Numbered from the stretch's first letter, positions 38,725-48,601 are shown. The stretch: 64,000 nt of DNA from Sphingobacterium sp. UBA7855 (GCA_002500745.1 DLST01000011.1:62001-126000); one strand, 5' to 3'. A program made the numbers and translations. Notes: a model not told the origin generated them from the letters alone.

Positions 38725-41058
38725 TTAACTTTTGGGCGGCACCACACTGTAGAACTTCAAACCCTCCGCTTCAAATTTTTTGTATAATATGAGTAATACA
38801 TCATTTTTAAAGGCTGAAGTATTGCCCGTAGAGTTTACCCAGCCGGACACGCTCAGATAAATCATCTCTTCACTGATATCCTGTATACTGATGCCGCTGT
38901 CTCTATCTTTGATAAAATGAGCGCTACTTTCCATCGCGTCCTTAATCCATTGTTTGGCTTGATCCAAATCTGCTTTCCGATCGATGTGGAGCACAAAACT
39001 TGTCTTGCTGTATTCTTGGGATAAGGTCCAGTTGACAAGCCTTCCTGAAAGTAAATCACCATTTGGAATAATAACATCAGCACCATCACCCGTTTTTAAA
39101 ACGCTGGCACGTATACCGATTTCCTTAACACGCCCTTTTTTATCGGCAAGCTCAATTTGATCCCCCACCCGAAAGGGCTTGTCGAAAACCAAAATAATAC
39201 CTGACACAAAATTATTGATGATATTCTGCATCCCCAGACCGACACCAACACTCAGCGCTCCAATGACAACGGTCAATTTATCCAAACTCATACCCAGCGC
39301 AGAAACCGCCATAAAAAAACCAATTAGAATAATTGCCAACCGAAATAGCGGAAATAGCGTCATCTTCTGATTATAGGCCTGGCTAATTTGGCCGTCTTCG
39401 CCTCCAAGTACGATTAAACTAATATTTTTTTGAAACCACTGCGCAACTAAAAGCAGTAAGATAGCCACAACAAGATTACCCAATGTGAACGATATACTAC
39501 CAATACTGCGAACTTTACCAAAAAAGACTTCACTAACGGCCAATAATGTTTCAATAAACTGCAGATTATTGGCTAGCACGATGATTGCTAAAAGTATACA
39601 AACGACCCGAAGAAACTGAGTGATGATCACCAACGTGCGCTGCTCATTGAATCGCATCCAGAACCCCAACGTGAGGCGATCCTTTTTAAACTGATTACGG
39701 ACATCAGCCTTAATCATGTCTGCGAAATATTGTAATGTAAACGACTGCACCAAACCGACGGCACAGGCTATACTGAAACTCCGAGAGTACTCGACATGAC
39801 CAATAACATTCAATGTTATTGCCGTAATATTTAAAATAGCGAAAATGACATAGATAAAATTGCTGATGTATCCCGGACTTTGCGCATTTTTTATGCGCCG
39901 TTTTGTATAACTGACGAGCCCAAGAGCAATCAGATTAAAAACAATGCAAATGATCCTCGGGAAGAGATCATCACTTACAATTATATTGACAAAAATATCA
40001 AGTACATAGAATACAATGAGAATAATGGCTATTTTACGCTGTAGCCCTGTCATACGCTGTCTTAATAAAAACATAAAGATCAACAGGATGATCAACTGGG
40101 AAGCCTGCAAAATAAAACTCGGCGTAAAAAAGTTTACAAAAGGCAACAAAGTCAGTAGAAAAATGATTGTCTTCCCGACAATAGCATCAATAGCAAGTTG
40201 ATGTTCAGGATCATATTGTCTAAGAATATAGGACACCCGTGCTATCCAATAGCAATAGCCCAAACCCAGTATAATGAGCAGGATACGGCTTGCCCAGTCT
40301 GTCCTATTGACATATTTATCGATCGAACTATTATTGCTGTAATTTGTACGGATATTATTAATTAGCACATCCTTTGAAATTGCAGTCGTATTCGCTTTCC
40401 AGATTGAACGCTTGCCTGCTACCGTATCTACCCGCTTAATATCCCCTTTTAGCGCATCAACATCATCTAATCGAACCAAATGCCGTTGATTCTTTACAAT
40501 CAGTTCATCGATGGTCCGATTGATCTGCTCTAGGGAGTCCATCTTAACCGCAAGTTTAGCCTGTGCGTTATCGAGGTACTGGTATGCACGGCTATGGTTG
40601 TTGGCATTGATATTGTATTGGCTGATCAGGTTTCTGATTTGATCTTGCGCACCGTTGAGACTAGTTGAATAATTACTGATACTGCCTTTAATGGACTTCA
40701 GCTGGCGGATCTCTTCTTGAATACTATTTTTTATTGCAGCAATACTATCTTTCGCTGATCCCGCAACTGTACTCATGTAAGCGTTAGACTTTTCATTCAA
40801 CTGCGCGACAAATTCGGCTAACGACGATGTGCGGATGTTAGCTAGAAAAGTCAGGTTAACCTTCTTCAAGTCATTGCGCAACGAATCGCTTCCGACACGG
40901 GTTGAATCCGAACTGGGCCGTCTATTTTGGTTGGCGTGCGACGTCCGGTCGATACTCAAAGTTCGCCTTAATTGAACCGAATCTTGCGCAGAGACGTACA
41001 ACTGAAAAGCCAACAGGCTGACAACAAAAACTAAATGCTTAAAAATCCCCAATTTCAT
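38725..41058 (-). CDS. Large MscS-family mechanosensitive channel
   Basis: 777 aa from the ATG at 41058, which opens a signal peptide (ending LYVSAQ). A periplasmic coiled-coil region (to about residue 230) precedes about ten membrane helices. The C-terminal third has the MscS core: a pore helix (SVGVGLGMQNIINNFVSGIILVFDKPFRVGD), the beta domain and the alpha/beta cage. This is the MscK/YbdG-like large architecture, which releases solutes on hypo-osmotic shock. The gene lies 119 bases after the radical SAM gene on the same strand. A TATTTTTG box at 41158-41165 may give it its own promoter. Confidence 0.88.
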   Translation of the reverse strand: MKLGIFKHLVFVVSLLAFQLYVSAQDSVQLRRTLSIDRTSHANQNRRPSSDSTRVGSDSLRNDLKKVNLTFLANIRTSSLAEFVAQLNEKSNAYMSTVAGSAKDSIAAIKNSIQEEIRQLKSIKGSISNYSTSLNGAQDQIRNLISQYNINANNHSRAYQYLDNAQAKLAVKMDSLEQINRTIDELIVKNQRHLVRLDDVDALKGDIKRVDTVAGKRSIWKANTTAISKDVLINNIRTNYSNNSSIDKYVNRTDWASRILLIILGLGYCYWIARVSYILRQYDPEHQLAIDAIVGKTIIFLLTLLPFVNFFTPSFILQASQLIILLIFMFLLRQRMTGLQRKIAIILIVFYVLDIFVNIIVSDDLFPRIICIVFNLIALGLVSYTKRRIKNAQSPGYISNFIYVIFAILNITAITLNVIGHVEYSRSFSIACAVGLVQSFTLQYFADMIKADVRNQFKKDRLTLGFWMRFNEQRTLVIITQFLRVVCILLAIIVLANNLQFIETLLAVSEVFFGKVRSIGSISFTLGNLVVAILLLLVAQWFQKNISLIVLGGEDGQISQAYNQKMTLFPLFRLAIILIGFFMAVSALGMSLDKLTVVIGALSVGVGLGMQNIINNFVSGIILVFDKPFRVGDQIELADKKGRVKEIGIRASVLKTGDGADVIIPNGDLLSGRLVNWTLSQEYSKTSFVLHIDRKADLDQAKQWIKDAMESSAHFIKDRDSGISIQDISEEMIYLSVSGWVNSTGNTSAFKNDVLLILYKKFEAEGLKFYSVVPPKS

Positions 41059-41177
41059 ACTGCTTACTTTATTATCGCTTTTTTCGCTCCGATCCATAAG
41101 CCAAGTGCCCCACACGCAGCTGGAAAATCCAAAAAATGACCTGACCCGCTTTTTCGACAAAAATAGCGTATATAACA

Positions 41178-42581
41178 CTAAAATCGAATAGCCTCTGATA
41201 ATTTAAGTTCTTCCAAACGATTCAATTTATCATCACGATAAAATAAATTCATTGTTTCAAATGGAATTATCTTCAAATCTTTATTGACAATATGCACACA
41301 GGATTTTTTGACAGCGCGAACGTCAAAATCGTAAGCATCCATAAAATTCATGATGATGATGCGAAAAAGGTTATCGTAGTAGAGATCGGGAGCACAAACC
41401 TCTGGCAGACAGCAAAGCAGCTGATTAACTTTTGGTTTGACGCTGTCTACGGAAATTCCTGTACTAAAAATATCGAGCAACTGCATCTGTACCCCCTTGT
41501 CCTGCTCATAGACAATGGTGTTGCGCGACTGATTATTCAACAGCAGAGCAGGATCAATATGTCGGGTTAACGGTATCCGTTCATCCCCTATCTTCAATAT
41601 ATAGCCCATAGCCAACGCATCTGGATTGCAAGGTACAGGGATAATATCGTGAGGATCCAACAATGGACACTGATTCAATATTTCTTGACGTACTTCAGTA
41701 AGCGTCATTTTATGATGATGCGCATCGGTCGCATTTCTACCCGCAATTTCTACCGGCTGGAAAGTTACCCCCCTAACGCATTGCTGTTTTAAGGCATAAT
41801 CCAATATTTCTCCTATTTCATCATCGTTGGTTCCTTTTTCCAAGACGACGACCAAGGTTGTACTTAAATTGAGTGCATTTAATTTTTCAATAGCCTTTTT
41901 TCGAATATCCGAAAGATCTTTGCCCCGGAATTTCTCAAGCACTGATGGGCGAAAGGAATCGAACTGAAGATAGATTTCAAATTCAGGCGCATAGGTGGCA
42001 AGTTGCTCCGCAAAACCGGGATCATTGGCAATCCGGATACCATTCGTATTGAGCATCAGATGCTTGATGGGTTTCGTTTTAGCGATATCTAAAATCTTAA
42101 AAAAATCAGGGTGAATGGTTGGTTCCCCGCCGCTGATCTGAACCACATCTGGTTCGCCTTCACTTGCTACAATTTTATCCAACATACGCTCAATCTCCTC
42201 CAGTGATCGATGCCGTCCATAATGGGGAGAAGACATGGCGTAACAGGTGGGACAGGTCAAATTGCAGCGATCGGTCACCTCAATGATCGACAGGCAACTG
42301 TGCTGCTCATGATCGACACATAGGCCACAATCGTAAGGGCACCCATAATGTACTTCATTGTCAAATTTCAAAGGTGTCTCCGAAGCCTTATTATAATTTC
42401 GAATATTTTTATAATAGTCCACATCGGTAGCAATCAGCGTTTTGAAAAATCCGTGTTCAGGACAGGTTTTTGTCATAAAAACCTGTTCATCCTCAATAAT
42501 AATCTTTGCACCAACACGCGAAAGGCATGTTGGACATAAGCTGATGGTGTAATCGTAGTATGTATAGTTTCTAACGGGCAT
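41178..42581 (-). CDS. Radical SAM enzyme of the Tes/MJ0619 type (COG1964-like)
   Basis: 467 aa. The cysteine layout is distinctive: CPTC (16, 19) and CPEH (40) in an N-terminal knuckle; a first CX3CX2C motif at 81, 85, 88 (CPYDCGLC); Cys 96; and a second CX3CX2C at 106, 110, 113 (CNLTCPTC), followed by the SAM-binding GGEPT at 151-155. A C-terminal CCLPEVCAPD adds further ligands. Two CX3CX2C motifs are the mark of the group that includes MJ0619 (methanopterin methylation) and archaeal tetraether lipid synthase. The chemistry here is unknown. Third gene of a tight cassette: 11 bases after a 2-TM gene, itself five bases after an Lgt-like gene, which points to a membrane-lipid substrate. Confidence 0.8.
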   Translation of the reverse strand: MPVRNYTYYDYTISLCPTCLSRVGAKIIIEDEQVFMTKTCPEHGFFKTLIATDVDYYKNIRNYNKASETPLKFDNEVHYGCPYDCGLCVDHEQHSCLSIIEVTDRCNLTCPTCYAMSSPHYGRHRSLEEIERMLDKIVASEGEPDVVQISGGEPTIHPDFFKILDIAKTKPIKHLMLNTNGIRIANDPGFAEQLATYAPEFEIYLQFDSFRPSVLEKFRGKDLSDIRKKAIEKLNALNLSTTLVVVLEKGTNDDEIGEILDYALKQQCVRGVTFQPVEIAGRNATDAHHHKMTLTEVRQEILNQCPLLDPHDIIPVPCNPDALAMGYILKIGDERIPLTRHIDPALLLNNQSRNTIVYEQDKGVQMQLLDIFSTGISVDSVKPKVNQLLCCLPEVCAPDLYYDNLFRIIIMNFMDAYDFDVRAVKKSCVHIVNKDLKIIPFETMNLFYRDDKLNRLEELKLSEAIRF

Positions 42582-42592
42582 AAAGCTAATCT

Positions 42593-42832
42593 CTAGTTCA
42601 TAAAGGTAAGTCCACAGGCAAGTCCCCCTGCCAACATTGCTCCGATTCCGCCCAACAATACTTTAAGCCAGGGATTAACATTGAATTTTGATTCTTTATT
42701 TCCAGCTTTAATAATCGAGCCGATAATAATAACCAAAAGTGCAATACCGATCACAATAGCCCCTACAGTAAGTAGAAAAAGTCCCAACATTGCCGTACTT
42801 TCCGATCCAAATGATCCTTCAAGCAAATACAT
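42593..42832 (-). CDS. Small membrane protein, two TM helices
   Basis: 79 aa with two hydrophobic segments (about 14-42 and 57-77), the second glycine-rich (LLGGIGAMLAGGLACGL), joined by a short polar loop (KAGNKESKFNVNPW). No signal peptide is evident and I recognise no family. It sits between the Lgt-like and radical SAM genes with gaps of 5 and 11 bases, so it is very probably co-translated. It may be a membrane anchor or scaffold for the neighbouring enzymes; that is inference. Confidence 0.7.
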   Translation of the reverse strand: MYLLEGSFGSESTAMLGLFLLTVGAIVIGIALLVIIIGSIIKAGNKESKFNVNPWLKVLLGGIGAMLAGGLACGLTFMN

Positions 42833-42837
42833 AATTC

Positions 42838-43596
42838 CTATTTTTTGATGAAACGTTCACTTTTTAATAAATAAATATAATAAATTATCACCACGATGCA
42901 CGTAATTTGTATGGTACTAAGGCCGAAAAGAATAATCGCCCGCGGTTTTATAAAATCCAACACAAAACGAAAGCTAAAATAACTGAGCATAAAAAGCTGA
43001 AATAATACCCCTTTATGATAATTGTAGCGTGTTTTAAAGTATTGGAGCGCTGTAAATAAAAGAAGTAGATATGCAATTTCATACAGGGCCACAGGATGCC
43101 GTTTATAAGCATCACCGAGATGCATCCCAAGCGGGCATTCGGTAGGTAGGCCATAGGTTTGTTCAAAGACTCCTGTATAAAAGCAACCAACTCTACCAAT
43201 TGCGATGGCGACAATCAGAGGGAATACCATCAGATCGCCCGTGCTCTCTTTTTTTCCCATGAGCTTTTTCATCCCTTCCACCGCAACCAAACCTCCCGCC
43301 AAACCACCGATTATCGTATTGTTCACCCAGATGTAAGCCCATTTATGTGTCGCACTGAGCAATTCAGCCGGGCGCTCGAGGGAACCGATAAGATGTGACC
43401 CGATGAGCGCGCCCACTCCTGCTGCGATGACAATAAGCAGTGAATTGCTATGCCCCAGGCTTTCCTGATCCTTCCATTTGAGCAACTGATAATAGCGCAT
43501 ACCAATAAACATGCCCAGCCCTTCCATAAAAGGATGTAGGAGAAATGTTTTTCCAAACAGATCGATCGTTACTGGAAATTCGATTGTTATTAGCAT
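42838..43596 (-). CDS. Divergent Lgt-like (prolipoprotein diacylglyceryl transferase family) membrane protein
   Basis: 252 aa from the ATG at 43596 (the alternative upstream start is a TTG). Seven or so membrane helices follow the Lgt fold. Kept: the arginine in GRVGCF (134-139), RHP and LYE (166-173), and FR (209-210). Changed: the catalytic HGGL is IGGL (96-99), the Asn of GRxGNF is Cys, and the Glu a few residues on is missing. Canonical Lgt transfers diacylglyceryl from phosphatidylglycerol to lipoproteins; with these losses this protein is probably not the housekeeping enzyme. It starts a three-gene unit after the lysA terminator. Confidence 0.75.
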   Translation of the reverse strand: MLITIEFPVTIDLFGKTFLLHPFMEGLGMFIGMRYYQLLKWKDQESLGHSNSLLIVIAAGVGALIGSHLIGSLERPAELLSATHKWAYIWVNNTIIGGLAGGLVAVEGMKKLMGKKESTGDLMVFPLIVAIAIGRVGCFYTGVFEQTYGLPTECPLGMHLGDAYKRHPVALYEIAYLLLLFTALQYFKTRYNYHKGVLFQLFMLSYFSFRFVLDFIKPRAIILFGLSTIQITCIVVIIYYIYLLKSERFIKK

Positions 43597-43671
43597 AAAC
43601 AAGTATACAAAAGACAATCAATAAAATGATGAACAAAAGTTTCTCCACATAGGACAAAACTCTTAAAACCA

Positions 43672-43702
43672 AAAAGCCAGTCTGAAGAACAGACTGGCTT
43701 TT
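43672..43702 (-). terminator. Terminator of lysC-lysA
   Basis: A 13-bp perfect stem (AAAAGCCAGTCTG and its complement) with a 5-nt loop, followed by a short U-run on the minus strand, 26 bases past the lysA stop. It separates lysA from the Lgt-like cassette. Confidence 0.85.
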
Positions 43703-43727
43703 AAATAAATATTTTAAAAATGGGAGC

Positions 43728-44888
43728 TTATAGCTGATTGCTATACACAAATCGGATTTCCTCACGTAGGTTATAACGCGAGGCCATCACTTCGCCATAA
43801 GCACCTGCAGAACGAATGGCAATTAAGTCGCCACGTTTTGAAACGGGAAGTGGCACTTCCTTACCAAAGCAATCGGACGATTCACAGATCGGTCCAACAA
43901 CATCGTAGTTAATGTATTCGGCAGTGTCTGTCGCACTGATATTTTCAATTTTATGATAGGCCTGATACAAGGCCGGGCGCATCAATTCCGTCATTCCCGC
44001 ATCCAATACCAGAAAGTTTTTCTTCACACCGTTTTTGACATATAGCACGCGGCTAACGAGGCTTCCACACTGCGCGACCAAAGCTCTTCCCAACTCAAAA
44101 TGCACTTCCTGCTGTGGCGTACGCTCCAGGAAGCGGTCGAAAATATCAAAATAGGCTTCAAAATCAGGAATTGCATTTCCATCAGGATTTTTATAATCAA
44201 TCCCCAGTCCACCGCCAACATTCAATACACGGATTTGTGTACCACGCTCCTCAAACCAGTTTTTCCACTCATTGACCTTCACACATAGACTTTTGAATAC
44301 CGTCATATCCGTAATCTGCGAACCTACATGAAAATGCAAGCCTACCAATTCGATGCATTCGCATCTTTTAAGCACAGCGGCACATTTCTCCAAATCTGCA
44401 TTGGGTACGCCGAATTTGTTTTCATCAAGCCCCGTGGTGATATAATGGTGGGTGTGTGCATCCACATTTGGGTTGATCCGTAAAGCCACATTTGCTTTTA
44501 CACCTTTCTTTGAGGCAAGCTCATTGATGACCTCAAGCTCCTGAATGGATTCCACATTAAAAGCAAAAATATTTTGATCGAGCGCATAATTGATTTCCTT
44601 ATCAGATTTACCAACTCCTGCAAAAGTGACTTTCTTGGAATCAAAGCCGCATTCAATGGCTTTCTTTACCTCATTGCCACTCACACAATCCGCACCAAAG
44701 CCGACCGCTTGAATCGCCTTCAATAACTCGTCATTAAAATTGGCCTTTAATGCATAGTGAACATGAAATCCCCGTTTGTGGGACGCAGCATGCGCAGCCT
44801 CCAAGGTCTTGCTTAACACATTCAGATCATAATAATAAAACGGCGTTTCATTCTCTGCAAACTTCGCCGCGATACCTGTATTTATCAT
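43728..44888 (-). CDS. lysA: Diaminopimelate decarboxylase
   Basis: 386 aa, fold-type III PLP enzyme. The PLP lysine is in HYALKANFND, the glycine-rich phosphate loop is LNVGGGLGIDY, and the active-site CESSD motif with the partner-subunit Cys is present. It makes lysine from meso-diaminopimelate, the last step of the pathway. It starts 15 bases after lysC in a two-gene operon. Confidence 0.93.
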   Translation of the reverse strand: MINTGIAAKFAENETPFYYYDLNVLSKTLEAAHAASHKRGFHVHYALKANFNDELLKAIQAVGFGADCVSGNEVKKAIECGFDSKKVTFAGVGKSDKEINYALDQNIFAFNVESIQELEVINELASKKGVKANVALRINPNVDAHTHHYITTGLDENKFGVPNADLEKCAAVLKRCECIELVGLHFHVGSQITDMTVFKSLCVKVNEWKNWFEERGTQIRVLNVGGGLGIDYKNPDGNAIPDFEAYFDIFDRFLERTPQQEVHFELGRALVAQCGSLVSRVLYVKNGVKKNFLVLDAGMTELMRPALYQAYHKIENISATDTAEYINYDVVGPICESSDCFGKEVPLPVSKRGDLIAIRSAGAYGEVMASRYNLREEIRFVYSNQL

Positions 44889-44903
44889 ATAAAAACCTAC
44901 TTC

Positions 44904-46217
44904 TTAAAATAAACGATTGTGCAATGAACGTAATGCTTCTGTTTTATGATCTGAATTCAATAGAATCGACACGTTAAAGTCTGAACCACCGTAAGAAATC
45001 ATACGAACTGGAAGGTGTTTTACAGCGTCAAGTACACGAGCAGCATAACCGTGGCTATTCAAACCAAAATCGCCTACAACGCATACAATGGTCTGATCAC
45101 CATCCACTGTGACCGAGCCAAAATCTTCCACTTCTTTAATAATATCAGCCAGGTTTGTGGTATCATCAATCGTCAACGATACCGCCACTTCCGACGTTGT
45201 GATCATATCGATTGGAGTTTTGTAACGCTCGAATATTTCAAAAACGCGACGTAAGAAGCCATAAGCAAGGAGCATACGCGAGGAATGGATATGGATTGCC
45301 GTGATACCATCCTTCGCGGCGATGGCACGGATACAGCCTTTCTGAGCACCATCTTTACTGATCAATGTACCCTTAGCATTCGGTTCCATGGTATTCAACA
45401 ACCGTACAGGGACATTATATTTTTGCGCTGGGAATACCGATTGCGGATGTAAAATTTTAGCCCCGAAATAAGCCAGCTCGGCAGCCTCATCAAAACTCAG
45501 GTGTGCAATCGGTGTTGTACCTTTCACGACACGTGGATCATTGTTGTGCATGCCATCGATATCTGTCCAGATCTGAACCTCATCAGCGCGGATCGCAGCC
45601 CCGATCAAAGATGCTGTATAATCCGACCCACCACGGCGCAAATTATCGATTTCGCCGAAAGAGTTTCTACAAATAAATCCCTGAGTGATAAATAATGTAT
45701 TTGCTGGGCTCTGTGTCAGAATATGGCTCAGCTTTTCGCCGATATACTCGACCATAGGCTCGTTGTCCTCATCGATTTTCATAAAATCTAAAGCCGGTAA
45801 CAACACGGATTTGATACCAATTTCATTCAAGTAAAAATGCCATAAAGCGGTCGACATTAATTCGCCCTGTGCTAGAATAACTTTTTCTTCGATAGGAGTA
45901 AATAATTCATTGGCTAAGGTAGAAATCAGATTAAAATGGTAATCGATCAATTCTTTACCATTTTTGTACCCCTGCTCAGTACTGAAAAGTTCTTTAATAA
46001 GGTCTTCGTACTTATCCTTATGCTTCTTGACCAAATCTTTAGCTTCGTCCTTCTTACCTGCTGTGTAAGCTTGACCTATTTCAACCAAAGCATTTGTCGT
46101 TCCAGCAACTGCGGACAATACGACGATCTGACGTTCAGCAGGGTTTACAATATCCAACAACCCTTTGATACGTGCTGCACTTCCCACGGAAGTACCACCA
46201 AATTTTAAAACTTTCAT
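44904..46217 (-). CDS. lysC: Aspartate kinase
   Basis: 437 aa: the amino-acid kinase domain with KFGGTSVGSAARI at the N-terminus and RGGSDYTASLIGAAI at the aspartate/ATP site, then two ACT domains at the C-terminus (from about residue 300; ITTSEVAVSLTIDD and VCVVGDFG). It phosphorylates aspartate, the first step to lysine, methionine and threonine. It is monofunctional, with no homoserine dehydrogenase domain. Pairing with lysA suggests it is the lysine-specific isozyme under feedback control through ACT. Confidence 0.93.
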   Translation of the reverse strand: MKVLKFGGTSVGSAARIKGLLDIVNPAERQIVVLSAVAGTTNALVEIGQAYTAGKKDEAKDLVKKHKDKYEDLIKELFSTEQGYKNGKELIDYHFNLISTLANELFTPIEEKVILAQGELMSTALWHFYLNEIGIKSVLLPALDFMKIDEDNEPMVEYIGEKLSHILTQSPANTLFITQGFICRNSFGEIDNLRRGGSDYTASLIGAAIRADEVQIWTDIDGMHNNDPRVVKGTTPIAHLSFDEAAELAYFGAKILHPQSVFPAQKYNVPVRLLNTMEPNAKGTLISKDGAQKGCIRAIAAKDGITAIHIHSSRMLLAYGFLRRVFEIFERYKTPIDMITTSEVAVSLTIDDTTNLADIIKEVEDFGSVTVDGDQTIVCVVGDFGLNSHGYAARVLDAVKHLPVRMISYGGSDFNVSILLNSDHKTEALRSLHNRLF

Positions 46218-46284
46218 ACTGAAGTTACAATTATTAAATTTCTGTGTGCCAATATAGGCAATTCATGAATTTATATTAAAAAAA

Positions 46285-46319
46285 ATGCGGCACAAAATCA
46301 TGAAAGTTTTGTGCCGCAT
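46285..46319 (-). terminator. Terminator of serA
   Basis: A 13-bp perfect stem (ATGCGGCACAAAA and its complement) with a 9-nt loop, followed by a run of eight U on the minus strand, 23 bases past the serA stop. Confidence 0.92.
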
Positions 46320-46342
46320 ATCTTATATGTTATGCGGAAGAA

Positions 46343-47290
46343 TTACTTCTTCAAGTTTTCGATCAGTAGACCGGCCAATTCTTCGCCGATTCTTTCTTGA
46401 GCTTCATTGGTTGCCGCCCCAATGTGTGGCGTCAACGAAATTTTTGGATGTTTTAAGATCTCTTCGCGTGGAGTAGGTTCATTATCGAATACATCTAAAC
46501 CAGCGAATGCAACTTTACCCGAATCCAATGCTTTCACTAATTCCAACTCATCAATAACGCCGCCTCTCGAAGCATTAACCAAGCCAACACCATCTTTCAA
46601 TAATGGGAACTCTGCAGCTCCGATAGCTGGTTTATCCAAAAATGGAACGTGTAAAGAGATAAAATCTGAAACTTTAAATAAGTTGTCCATCTCCACTTGT
46701 TGAATAGGTACCTCAACTTGAATACCACCTGAAAGTGTTATGGTCAATGTTTTTGGTCCTTCGAACAAATCCGTGTAAACCACATCCATCCCCAGACCAA
46801 TGGCGATTTTGGCAACTTCTCGACCGATACGACCAAATCCAACGATACCGATCGTTTTACCACGAAGCTCAGTACCAGCTCCATAAGCTTTTTTAAGGGC
46901 GCCAAATTTTGTATTACCCTCAACAGGCATTTTTCTATTAGAATCGTATAAGAAACGTACACCATTCAATAGGTGAGCAAAAACCAGCTCAGCAACTGAT
47001 AAAGAAGATGCTGCAGGGGTATTGACAACAGCAATCCCTTTTGAACGGGCATAGTCTACATCAATATTATCCATGCCTACTCCACCACGGCCGATAACTT
47101 TCAAGTTAGGGCAGCCATCAATCAGGGCCTGACGTACTTTAGTTGCACTACGTACCGTGATTGCATCATAAGCAAGGAGCTTTTCTGGAAGCTCTTCTTG
47201 CGGAATATGAGTTGTATCTACACTATGACCTGCATCTTCCAACATTTTCTTTCCTAGTGGATCGATACCGTCATTCGCTAATATTTTCAT
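46343..47290 (-). CDS. serA: D-3-phosphoglycerate dehydrogenase, short form
   Basis: 315 aa, D-isomer-specific 2-hydroxyacid dehydrogenase. The NAD-binding GIVGFGRIGREVAK, the catalytic Arg in NASRGGVIDE, a Glu and the His in LTPHIGAATNEAQERI are all present. It has no C-terminal ACT domain, so serine feedback of the E. coli type is not expected. It lies 144 bases after serC, the next enzyme of the pathway, with a partial terminator between them. Confidence 0.9.
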   Translation of the reverse strand: MKILANDGIDPLGKKMLEDAGHSVDTTHIPQEELPEKLLAYDAITVRSATKVRQALIDGCPNLKVIGRGGVGMDNIDVDYARSKGIAVVNTPAASSLSVAELVFAHLLNGVRFLYDSNRKMPVEGNTKFGALKKAYGAGTELRGKTIGIVGFGRIGREVAKIAIGLGMDVVYTDLFEGPKTLTITLSGGIQVEVPIQQVEMDNLFKVSDFISLHVPFLDKPAIGAAEFPLLKDGVGLVNASRGGVIDELELVKALDSGKVAFAGLDVFDNEPTPREEILKHPKISLTPHIGAATNEAQERIGEELAGLLIENLKK

Positions 47291-47383
47291 CTTTATAATT
47301 CGTTTTTAAAAGTATCAGTAACATTCAACTTATCCGAAGACCTATCACGTGAAAAGATCTGACCTCGTTAATTCTTCATCTAA

Positions 47384-47409
47384 AAATCATGGTTTGTTTG
47401 CCACGATTT
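47384..47409 (-). terminator. Hairpin between serC and serA, possible attenuator
   Basis: A 9-bp stem with one G-U pair and an 8-nt loop is followed on the minus strand by a few U. It lies 26 bases past the serC stop. It may terminate only part of the transcripts and set the serC to serA ratio. Confidence 0.45.
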
Positions 47410-47434
47410 CAATTTCGGCGACATCCATGAGGCC

Positions 47435-48505
47435 TTAGGCCGTATGCGTGTCTTCAAATTCTTTCATCGCATCAATCAGTGCGTTTACACTACTTAATGG
47501 CAGCGCATTGTAGATAGAAGCTCTAAATCCACCTACGGAACGGTGACCTTTGATTCCGATCAAATTACGCTCTTTTGCCAAAGCCAAAAATTCAGCTTCC
47601 AACTCTGGTGTATCCATTACAAAAGTAACATTCATGCGTGAACGATCTTCAACAGCTGCAGTACCTTTGAACAATGGGTTACGGTCGATTTCATCGTATA
47701 AAGCACGTGCTTTGATGATATTCTCTTGTTCCAATACAGGCACACCACCTTTTGCTTTTAACCAGCGTAGGTTCAACATCGAAACAAAGATGGAGTATAC
47801 AGGCGGTGTATTATACATTGAACCACCAGCTATCTGCAATTGATAATCCAACATCGATGGAAGAACACGTCCTGACTTACCTAGAATATCATCTTTGACA
47901 ATGACAAGTGTAACGCCAGCAGGCCCCATATTTTTTTGCGCTCCTGCATAGATCAAATCGTAATCTGCAACGTTGATTTCCCGTGAGAAAATATCTGAAG
48001 ACATATCCACCACTACTGGCAACGTCGTAGCAGGCTTTTCAAAGACTTCAGTACCATAAATAGTATTGTTAGCTGTATAATGAAAATATGCAGCATCTGT
48101 TGGGATGGTATATCCCTTAGGGATGTAGGAATAATTTTTATCAATCGACGAAGCGACAACATCTACTGTACCGAATTTTTTAGCTTCTTTTAATGCTTTT
48201 GTCGCCCACACACCAGTATCCAAATAAGCAGCCTTACCTCCTTCAGGTAAAAGATTCAAAGGTGCCATCGCAAACTGCAAGCTGGCGCCACCCTGAAGGA
48301 AAAGAATCGAATATCCTTGCGGTACTGCCAATAACTCTCTTACTAATTGTGTTGCTTCATCGATCACTGCTTCAAACTCTTTGGAACGGTGAGAGATCTC
48401 TAAAATTGATAAACCTGTGTTGTTAAAATCAATTACAGCTTCTGAGGCTTGTTGAAATACTTCCTTTGGCAGAATACATGGACCTGCTCCAAAATTATGT
48501 TTCAT
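47435..48505 (-). CDS. serC: Phosphoserine aminotransferase
   Basis: 356 aa, fold-type I PLP enzyme. It starts with the conserved [13 protein letters not shown], has [13 protein letters not shown] and [13 protein letters not shown], and the PLP lysine in [12 protein letters not shown]. The C-terminal [17 protein letters not shown] binds the substrate phosphate. It makes phosphoserine from 3-phosphohydroxypyruvate. It has a clear promoter and leads the serC-serA pair. Confidence 0.95.
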   Translation of the reverse strand: MKHNFGAGPCILPKEVFQQASEAVIDFNNTGLSILEISHRSKEFEAVIDEATQLVRELLAVPQGYSILFLQGGASLQFAMAPLNLLPEGGKAAYLDTGVWATKALKEAKKFGTVDVVASSIDKNYSYIPKGYTIPTDAAYFHYTANNTIYGTEVFEKPATTLPVVVDMSSDIFSREINVADYDLIYAGAQKNMGPAGVTLVIVKDDILGKSGRVLPSMLDYQLQIAGGSMYNTPPVYSIFVSMLNLRWLKAKGGVPVLEQENIIKARALYDEIDRNPLFKGTAAVEDRSRMNVTFVMDTPELEAEFLALAKERNLIGIKGHRSVGGFRASIYNALPLSSVNALIDAMKEFEDTHTA

Positions 48506-48570
48506 TGATGTTATAGTTTGTTTGATTGCTTTTTTTTAACCCTAGTAAAGCAACCTGTTGTTTTAAAAAC

Positions 48571-48601
48571 CAAAGTTAAAATAAAATTATATATTTTTCA
48601 A
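48571..48601 (-). promoter_or_regulatory. Predicted serC promoter
   Basis: On the minus strand TTG (48599-48601), 20 bases, then TAACTTTG (48571-48578) match the Bacteroidota consensus fully. The leader would be about 60 nt. Confidence 0.65.
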
